A stretch of DNA of 64,000 bases from positions 62,001 to 126,000 of the forward strand of contig VTFK01000270.1 of assembly GCA_009617715.1 (NCBI GenBank), in the 5' to 3' direction. The position numbers and the translations under genes were made by a program. The notes beneath the pieces were generated by a model. That model was not told the DNA's origin and did no database searches. It saw only the letters and a program-made list of their open reading frames with translations. Shown piece after piece: positions 42,801 through 51,700 of this stretch (position 1 is its first letter; every line of letters begins with the position of its first letter). The stretch comes from Plectrocnemia conspersa (taxonomy: Eukaryota > Arthropoda > Insecta > Trichoptera > Polycentropodidae).

Positions 42801-44254
42801 GTGGCGTACAAAGATACAATTAAAAATTATATTTTATTGTAAAATTTTATTTCTACTGGTAATACACAGGTTCTATTTATGAATTAAATAATCTTATTCA
42901 TTACCTAATCAATTCTTATAATATTGTCAAATAGTTACTCACTTATACAATTGATAATATTATATAATATTGCCAGATGCCATTTTTAAATATTTTAGAT
43001 TATTTTTTTTTTTCGTTATTATTTTCAAGACATAAAACATAAATATATTATAAAATTACATTTATCCCATAGCATTATTTTCCAGTATGTGTAAATTGTC
43101 CAGTTATCTACTAACAGTGAATCATTTTTTATAGTTAAATTTAGGCCCTATCATAGTTGATAAAAACATATATTGAAGGTTATATCATATATTTACAAAA
43201 AATTAAATGATATTTTTTAATTTTTCAGATGTAACGAAAATCATAATAAAATGTTGAAAATCAGCAAATAAAATTTAATTTAAAATTCAATACAATATCA
43301 TTTTTTTTTAATTAACATTTCTTTGCATTTTTTTACTGAGAATTAATTGAGTATATTATTAACCTTGTGAATACATTAGAAGCTTTATTATTAGGCGATT
43401 ATAATATTTAAATATAGAAATATGTATATTTTTCTAAATGTTAAAACAATGCAGGCTGTTTTAAACTAAAATATACGATTAACATTTAAATAAAAGCAAA
43501 GAAAATTTGTTCATTCTAAAATTATACTTAAAATAATCAATAGATACTTAATTTATCACATATTTGTAATCATTTTAGAATGTTGTCTATTAGATAATAT
43601 CTAAGAAAATACACATTGATAAGTTGACCATTGGCTGATATATATATTGCGAGTCGTCTCTCGGAAGGGAACGATCTAGGTGAATTTTTTTGGTGCAATA
43701 ATGGTTTTAATTTATTTTGTTTACATATCTTGGTGTTTTTTTTTGGCACAAAACGCGTAAATCTGCATCCACGCCAAATTATTATATCATATCATTGTCA
43801 GTTCTCTGTGTAAGTATTGTGCTTAGATTTTAATTTTTGTACATAGTTCTTATTATTTCAACACAAAATTGTTTATATAGTTTAATCAATGAATTCTTCT
43901 AATCCCCACATACATTATGTATATTTTATTTTCATAGAAATAACACATCTAGTTAATTTGCAATCCTAATATTTATATTCAATGAAATCGAACAACGCAC
44001 ATAACAAATAAAATGAAAATTATTGTCGCATAATAAAAATTATTGAAAACTGTCACGTTGCTGTCGGCCATTTTGTTTTATATTAAAATGCATATTTTTC
44101 ATTGGTCGACAACAAAATAATTTATTACCGGAAGCTCAAAAATGAATCAAACCAACTCAATTTTTATTTTTATTTTCTTTGTTTACGTGTATTAATATAA
44201 ATCGTTCATACAGAGCGGTACGATTAACAGAGTAACAAAATAAACGTGTAGTCG

Positions 44255-44309
44255 AGATACAACTTGCTGTATCTTGGCGATGCATACATTGCCTAGGTAA
44301 TGTATGCAT
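44255..44309. repeat. Two adjacent palindromes, the second nearly perfect over 30 bp
   Basis: GATACA-acttgc-TGTATC is followed by ATGCATACATT (44280-44290) and AATGTATGCAT (44299-44309) around gcctaggt. The second forms one continuous palindrome broken by a single base pair. It could be an element end or a dimeric binding site. Confidence 0.6.
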
Positions 44310-45230
44310 TAACTAAAAATTATAGTTAAATCTTGCAATGTAATATCTAACTTAAATTTCTGTATTAAATAATGCAAGACTTACATTACAATATTCCGTG
44401 TTGACTTTTACTAAAAAATGCATAAATTAACTGGAACACATAAGCTAAATTAAGCTTAAAATTCATTTATCTATAATCTTATTGTCTTGCAACACTGTCA
44501 GATATAAATTAAATCAATTAAATAAAAACCATGAGATAAATCAGAGAGGATTAAAATTGTTTAAATAAAAAAAAACTCTTCCTACCAAAAACTCACAAAG
44601 ATGCACTTAAAGTTTTACGTTTGGCAACAGCTCAGCCACATAATATATAAAAAATACAACTACAATTTGGAATAAATGCTAAATTGTATTTTATTACAAA
44701 AATAATCAATACTACAATTTTAAGGTTATGTCAGATAACAATTAGCAATACCAATAAGAATTAGATTATCATGTGACTATGCACATAGCGCTAAAAATAT
44801 GACGTCGGTCAATCATATAAATTCATACTTTTTCTACGTCTGTATGATTAGTGTAGGCATTGACTAGGTAAAGTATATATTTATTCGTCCATGTATATTG
44901 TGGTTGGCTTAGTTAAACAATACATGTTGCATTGAGTATACACTTTTTAACATATATTTTTAATGGAATACCAGTCCAGATTTTCTACTATAATCTACAG
45001 TTGTCTAGAATATATGTTAATAGGTGTTTAATAATAAACTAGTATCTAATTTTTGTATTTAAAAAGTTGAGGGTTAAAAAAATAAATTTAAAATGCAGTT
45101 TCTGCAGGTCTCTATGATTATATGCGTATAAAAATACATTAATATTTTAAACAGAGTTTTAAAAGCTTTTTGTAAGCATTATACATCGACGAGAAGCTTG
45201 CAAAATTGCACTTTCATAATTCTACAAATT

Positions 45231-45570
45231 TGACGTCAGAGAGACACGACACACAAGTCATCGGTAAAAGGATAGATAAACATTTGCCGTTACTTAGAAT
45301 CACGAACTGTAAAAACGAAGGTAAACCTTTGGCGGTAATTCCCAATTCCACTTTTCTACGTCACAAGTCGATCAACAGATAAGAGTGTGTGTATATTTAT
45401 AAGTATTTGCTAGGCAAATAATTTATAATCCTCTCCTGAAATTGAATGCACAAGGAAGTGTCGACAATTGCGGTTCGTAATTTACGATTTTAACAATCAC
45501 CCCGCGTCAAAGGTTAAATTAGATCGAATCAATTTCCGCGAGTTCCACAACACGATTTGCGGTTAACAGT
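45231..45570. promoter_or_regulatory. Candidate enhancer upstream of gene A (CRE, GATA, Runx, near-kappaB)
   Basis: This GC-richer block, about 3 kb upstream of gene A, holds an exact CRE (45231-45238), a near-kappaB site GGTAATTCCC (45334-45343), a GATA site AGATAAGA (45377-45384) and two Runx motifs, TGCGGT (45469-45474) and TGCGGTTA (45558-45565). GATA plus Runx sites are characteristic of Drosophila blood-cell enhancers (Serpent and Lozenge). Blood cells are also a known source of Upd3. Clustering by chance is possible; no conservation test could be run. Confidence 0.3.
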
Positions 45571-46274
45571 CGTTTTATAGGTGATGTTAAGATTTTATAT
45601 TAACCCTGAACGATATATAGGACGGTCATTTTTACAGAGAAATCGGATCATCTTGTGAGGTTTGGAATTCCGCCGCCAGACTAGGATTTCCGGTCGGCAA
45701 AAAAAACTTTTGTGAACGTTTGAAATATGAGAAAAGCTATTACCATTCTTACAATAGAAAATTTGTAGTCGTTTTTGCATTATTAATTATTTTTTATGAT
45801 CTTATTCTCTTTGAAAAATATGATTTTAATAATAGTAATAATGACATGCTGATAATAACACATGATAGTCTACGTTCAGTAGGTAAAAAAATGCAGGTGG
45901 TATCATAAATAGATAGCTAGGATTTCCCGACGCATTTCTTGCGATTAAATCTAGTTCATTTGCCAGCTTTAGATATTTGCTATAAAATGAAAAACATTCA
46001 CATATATGCATAAACGTTAAAATAAAAATAATATATGTTTAAATAATATCAATAAATAATAAAGAAGTTTATTCTGATACAATTTAACAACATGTGAATG
46101 TGGTAATATACTATCGCGATAATGATAGGTCTAGTTTTAGCTTAATCGTTATTTAGCAATGATATCACTTACAAATCAATGCAATTTTAAAGCAATAATG
46201 TAATAATAATAAATTCTTCAACATCATCTAAATCAATCATTTAAAATGTACGGTGTTCACACAGTGGTCAGGAA

Positions 46275-46375
46275 TAATACCATCCAAATCATCTAGCTCT
46301 TCAACGAGCTTGTCAGACATGAAGATGTTTTCAGCGATAAATTTGAAGAGCTGGTACATTTAATACAGAAAAATA
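46275..46375 (+). pseudogene. Relic copy of the LFNEL-family coding fragment
   Basis: Plus-strand codons from 46287 read LFNELVRHEDVFSDKFEEL. They align residue for residue with LFNELAKHENIFDDSYENL of the minus-strand fragment at 7954-8166. The codon before LFNEL is TAG where the other copy has CAG (Gln), a single-base nonsense change, so this copy looks dead. The opposite strand also has a short open frame here, but the protein similarity supports plus-strand descent. Confidence 0.45.
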
Positions 46376-46379
46376 CACA

Positions 46380-48570
46380 TTTGAGTATGCGCTACTACAA
46401 TGTTTCATACTATATTTTTGATGTATATGTGTGGAGTATGTTAATATATACATACATAGATGCTTTGTGCAATAAGCTATGACACAGAATACAAAAAACA
46501 CAGGTTCCAAAATAAATATAAATTAAATATTTCATCATATCTTGATATAAAATTGTGATTTAATAGTTAAAATATTTTATCATTTGTGTCGTTTAATCAC
46601 ATCTTATCTAGTTATCAAATAAATTACATATAACACGTTTTTATGTTACCTTTATTTAATTATTCTATAAAATCTGATACATTTAGTTTAACGTTTATTT
46701 AAATAGAAATTATAGACTAAAATATTTATTAAGTTTAATACATATATATATTTAAATATTTGTCACGTCGAATCATTGTTTTGTATTTTATTTTATTTTG
46801 GCAAGATGATACAATATATATTGCTAGTTTATTGCCGTTTAAAATAGTTTATACTTGATTTATCGGTCCAGAATTTTCTTAATTTATTTAATATTAAATT
46901 AACTTGATAGAGTTTAATGAGATAATATAATAAATGCAAGGCTTTAGAATTACCATGCTTAGGAAGAGCTTATTATTAAAATTTTAATCCTTTTTTTTAT
47001 TACTAATATGATCAAAGTAAATTATTGATCGGACTTGTTACCTAAGATATTTACAATCTGATAAAACTATATGAGTAATCGTGGTCACATTTTGTATGAT
47101 ATTTTTTAATAATCATATAAAGCAATTTGAGAAATATGCCAAGTCTCCCAATTTTATTTGTTTGGATTTCAGCTTCAGTGTTTTTTTTTTGTCGATTAGA
47201 GCTTTTGTGAAATAAAGAACTTTCTTAAGATCGCACATCCCAGAACATTTTTGACGAAAAGCAAAGAACAAGTTGATTTTCGTTTTTTTAACACCCATGT
47301 TCACAATAGAGCAAGAAGTAGATAGTAAATTACATTTTTTTAACACTTACAGGAGGAACATAAAAATGTGATTTAAAAGATTATTTACTAGAAACTGCTG
47401 TTTAATTTGAAGACGAGTAAAATATTAATTTCAGCAGCATAAGAACTTTAAATAACATTACAAAAACAGTTGGTTCACACAAAAAAGCGGCGGAAATATA
47501 TATCCATAAAAATAAAACCATTAACAAAAGTCCTGGTTTTTATTTCTGGACCACATATGTGCAGAATAACTACCGAAAATTGTCATCGATCAAAGCATTA
47601 ACACAAACACAAATGGCGTAAGTTGTACAAACGTGAAGATAATTAATGTCATTAGTGCTGCCTCACCGCAAGTGCATCGATATGCTACTAGGTCAAGGAC
47701 GAGAGCAACAATTATGTAGCAAAGTACTGATCGTAGCAGGTCCATCATTGCCGAAATATCGAATGGTATATATATGAAATATAGTGTGTGTTTTTGACAA
47801 AATGGGAGATAGAAGGGCTTGCGAATTGCACTTTTTCTGACGTTTCGACATCCGATGTTGGGGTCATCATATCTTTATTTTTTTCGTTAAGAAGAAAACA
47901 ACAAGTTTATTATCTCTTATAATGTTTATTTGTATTTAAATTTATTTTAATACAGTTGAATTATGCTTAGTTTAAAAAAAAGTTACCAAGGTTTTAAAAT
48001 ATATTTTTTTGCATCTATTTTACTTATTGTTTTTTACAATGATAATTGTAGAAAAAAATATGTTTGGTATTCATTAAAATGTGGTTTTTTAATGCTGAAT
48101 TTTCGTCATAAGATTCATGAGATACTTGGTTCATGAGATAATATTAGAAAAATACAAAATATTTTGTCCTTTTCACTAGGTAAATTGTTCCTATTTTTTT
48201 TTAACATTATAATTCTACGATGAACCAATATGTTTCATGCATATATAAGTACAGAAGGAGTTATATAAATACTAAACAAAAATTGTACAACATTGAAGAT
48301 ATCCGGTTCATCACGGACGAAGACTTGTGCAAAATAATATTTTTAATAAAATAAATTCTTATAAATACTTATTTATGTTCAAAGTTGACTTTTAATACGT
48401 CACCCATTTCACCATTGAACTGAAGTGTTGCTTTCAAAACTTTCAGTTCAATCTACTTTATTATATTTTTTGCACATGACGTGCATTTTAAAGTCAATAT
48501 CATGTTGCTCGAAATTCATTTATGTCTACGTCATATCACTATCTATGACAAATATCTAGCGGTTATCTTT
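46380..48570. other. AT-rich stretch upstream of gene A
   Basis: No gene is seen. It contains the possible Penelope-type terminal fragment at 47828-47870 and a GC-richer patch at about 47560-47760 without a coding frame. Confidence 0.55.
47828..47870 (-). mobile_element. Possible Penelope-like element terminal fragment
   Basis: The minus strand reads TGATGACCCC...CGAAACGTCAG. This order of TGATGA, a short spacer, CGAAAC and GTC is typical of the terminal repeats of Penelope-like retroelements, which often carry hammerhead ribozyme cores. The spacer does not form a good stem II and no reverse transcriptase is adjacent, so at most this is a fragment. Confidence 0.25.
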
Positions 48571-48578
48571 GGTGTAGG

Positions 48579-48617
48579 TATATATATGAAGAGTGGTCTT
48601 CCATATCGATCAGAGTT
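48579..48617 (+). promoter_or_regulatory. Promoter P1 of gene A (TATA plus Initiator)
   Basis: TATATATA at 48579-48586 lies 33 bp upstream of an insect-type Initiator (ATCAGAGT, A at 48612). This is canonical TATA-to-start spacing. A ~75-base leader free of other ATGs follows, up to the ATG at 48687. Confidence 0.55.
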
Positions 48618-48686
48618 AAAATTCGCACTCCAAGACTAGTGATTTAACACAAGCTTAAGTGGCATTGTATACAACCGTATTATAAC

Positions 48687-48735
48687 ATGGACTCCAATCG
48701 CAGAGCCTTTGATATATATACAAATGTTTTTGGAG
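48687..48735 (+). CDS. Gene A alternative first exon 1a
   Basis: The ATG at 48687 opens 16 codons (MDSNRRAFDIYTNVFG) plus one base, ending at GGAG before GTACTG. The phase-1 end fits the exon 2 acceptor at 51123. This form would place a long, partly charged N-region ahead of the signal core, much as in gene B, and could be a signal peptide or a signal anchor. The donor is only moderate. Support comes from the matched phase and the good promoter just upstream. Confidence 0.45.
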
Positions 48736-51700
48736 GTACTGTTTATTTACTTTTATTTTAGTTTTTTTTTACGTTTTTCGGTTGTTTGTTTTATTAATTT
48801 TGGACAATTTATTAGTCATATTATATGCCATATGTCACACGTTTGATCCTGTTTTTCACGTGTCAGTAATTCGAGCGCCTTTACGTCACATTGGCCGATA
48901 AGAAAATGTTGACTATCGCTGTAACGCGATACGTAACGCGACTTAGTCATTCATTGATGTCTGGGACACACCTCCACCTTCCCCCACTATCACTAGGCGC
49001 CACAATGTTACCAATCTGATCAATGAAATTTCACGTCACTTCCGCACCCTGATACTTAAGACCAATATGCCATCGCCAGATCAGTGTCATTCGCGAGCGA
49101 ATCATCAAACGAGCATCACCGAGACGAGGAAAATAAAAAATGTGTCAAACTTACAGTGAACAAACTACCATACGCAATATGCGCGGAGGTAAATGTGCAA
49201 TGTGATATGTGTATCTACAAATCTCCAGTCCACCCGCACGTATTCACCGTGTACAATACATGCATCGTGTATAGTGGGATTCTATTTTTAATCGGCCGAC
49301 TGTCCCAGAAACCTCACCGTTGTGTGGTCACACAACGCGCCGTAAAACGAGACTGTTTTATTACCAATATCAATTATTCGCGACGGATTTGCCCGCACGT
49401 TAAAGTACATATTTTATTTTGCTAGTGCAAATATCAGTTCTTAATTGACGCCAGTCGAATTTTATTTTATTACTTTTTCGCGTAGAGATAACGAGACGTT
49501 TATTGCTTGAAAATCGAGTTATATTACAGCGTTACTTCAATTTAAAAAATATTACTCATACGTGTGACGTAGGCGATAAAGAGTCCACAAGAACATACTT
49601 GATTTGTTTACACTAAATATTAAGTGGAATCACGCTAGCGTCTAAAATATAGCGATTGATAAAAATGAGTTCAAATCGATCGTTGTAATACTTGCTTTAA
49701 ATTATTTTTTTATTATCGAGATCAAATTGACGGTTTAGTTTAATCATGTAATATTTTAGTACAAATACAATTAAACTTTAATTTAGATTTTAAGGATATT
49801 TTTATTCAATCTAATGTATGACAAATGCCGAATAAAATTATATAGTAGGATTTATACCACAATGATAAAGTAGCTCACTGCATTTAAATCTGACACAAAA
49901 TCTATTTGTTTATAATATATTTATTTGCATCTAGTATATCAATAATTTAATAGAAGCTTAGTTTTTGACTCCAGATTTTAATTATAAATTTACAAAAACT
50001 GTCTCAGTATTATTTTACAAAACAATTTTTAGTAAGAATGTGATATAGTCTTTTGCTAACATGTCGTAAATCTAAATTGTCTACCTCTATAAATTTATAC
50101 TTTACAAAAAAATTAAAAAGTGAGTGTATTATATATTTATGTGATACATTGAAATAAAGTAATAGTAAGACCTTCCAGATTAGTATTGTCCTTTTCATAG
50201 GCATTTTCATTTGTTCATCTACTACATATTTGTGATGCTCTTAGTGTCAATAAAATGTTTTAAAAAATCTCATTGTTTATGATTACTAGCTATTTTCATA
50301 GCTTGAGCGTTAGAATCGTATGCGCAAATTTTCATTCAAAAGTGGAGTAAGTTAATTCGCACTTAAGGCCATCGATATATGTGTTATTACTTTGCTTTTA
50401 ATAGCCTTTAGTACATGTAGTTATAAATGTAGTTAAAAATTATACATAACTTCTTTCTAAATTGTATTCATATCCTGGTGTTTGTTCCGTATCCTGGTGC
50501 TAAATTGCAAATTGTCTCTTTTTTGTCTTTGGTAATCATCTAGTTTTTTTAATTACTTTTTTATACGTATCACGGAGGTTCCGTCAACGGTTGTGATTTC
50601 GATCCGTTGTGCAATTGATCTGATTCCGGTTGAGGTGACGCGGCGCGGGGATTCCCCCGATTAGGTTCGCCGCTTTCATGTCCGTCGAAATCTCCGATAG
50701 AATAATGACACAAATAAAAAAAGATCACGAACACCAAGTGGCGGTTCCTGTCGGAGGGAAACGGACTTTGGCGGAAGCTGGTGGGGTGAGCATAGGAGGC
50801 TCGAAGGTTTGAGCATGCCACCAGTCACAGTTTGTCTCTGGCAGAGGCCGCACGTCATTCGCGAGCGAGCCTTGACACCCCGTGAAACGACGGCAAGAAC
50901 GATCTATCGAAACTTCATAAGATGTGATTCAATACAATTAGTGTTTTAATATTTGAAGTGTAATGGCAATTAACGATTTCACCACGCGATAGTTAATGAA
51001 AAAGCATGAATGTGAAAATAGATTTTTCATGGATGTAAATTTACGTGGTACGTTTTTTAATGTTCAGCGATTTCTACATTTATGTGCAGATTAAATAATG
51101 TGATATTTTACGTTGTTCGCAGGAATATCCGCAAGTAGGTGCACAATTCGAAGCATATGCCTAATATTGTTCCTCGCTTTGCTGGCCGATGCTGCGCCTC
51201 ACATCCTACAACCTAAGCATAATGGAATGGCTTGGATCAATCCTTGCGGGGTCCACCACGTCGAAAAAACGACTGTCAGACACCAAGCCAACTATTTCTT
51301 GAGGTTCCTCAAGGAAGAGCTGAAAGTGACCCTGCACGAATTCTACAAGACCCGCGGGCGCCAAAAGAAAGTACTACCTCTAGATCACAGATGCATGAAG
51401 ATCGACTACACTAAGTCCATCACGACGGATCTGACGAAGAGTTGGAAGGAGTATAGGATGTACAAGACAGAGAACCCCAACATCATAAAGAAGACGCCTG
51501 GAATATTGGTGAGTAAATTGCAATGCAAAGTGCTTCTATACTCGAGGTCGCTTCTCGAGAGAAAACACGCGTTATTCGCCCACATCTAGGCTCGACTCAA
51601 AGAACTTTTTAAAGTAACGTCCTCTCGGAAGAGCTTTCAATTCTGCTTTGAAGAGCTCTTGCGCGCTTGCACACAAAAGGGTCCCACGTTTTACGGGTCA

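Larger units (their letters stand above)
31590..45200. other. Gene desert with repeat clusters
   Basis: No gene is supported. GC-richer, possibly conserved blocks lie at 32500-32700, 32930-33060, 34860-35900 and 41990-42560. Local repeats at 34.5, 36.2-37.4, 37.6-38.7 and 44.3 kb are listed separately. AP-1-like TGACTCA occurs near 35382. Elsewhere the sequence is A/T low-complexity. Confidence 0.6.
50575..50868 (+). promoter_or_regulatory. Promoter P3 of gene A with C/EBP and kappaB sites
   Basis: This GC-richer block ends in the same 15-bp core sequence as P2 (GTCATTCGCGAGCGA, 50854-50868, Initiator A at 50857). No TATA box is seen. Upstream lie CAACGG Myb-type motifs (near 50585 and, reversed, 50604), TTGTGCAAT (50607-50615) and GGGGATTCCCC (50647-50657). 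The layout resembles inducible immune promoters in which Rel and C/EBP factors cooperate. Confidence 0.5.
49189..51122 (+). other. Gene A intron 1 (P2 form)
   Basis: It begins with GTAAAT and ends with a T-rich tract and GCAG. Its first 1.3 kb is AT-rich with nothing recognised. The last 550 bp contain the GC-richer P3 promoter block and exon 1c. The minus-strand frames at 50570-50860 overlap the promoter block and are not credible genes. Confidence 0.5.

Noticed and set aside
49084..49425. 113-codon plus-strand frame over the gene A exon 1b region
   Set aside because: It begins at a non-ATG codon, is in a different frame from the exon 1b start, and runs through the strong donor at 49189 into the intron.
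50570..50858. Two overlapping minus-strand frames
   Set aside because: They arise from the GC-richer P3 promoter block. They have no domain, and two frames over the same bases signal compositional noise.
51113..51122. TTG start for the gene A frame at 51113
   Set aside because: These bases are the end of intron 1 (acceptor GCAG at 51122). Spliced ATG starts upstream explain the N-terminus better.
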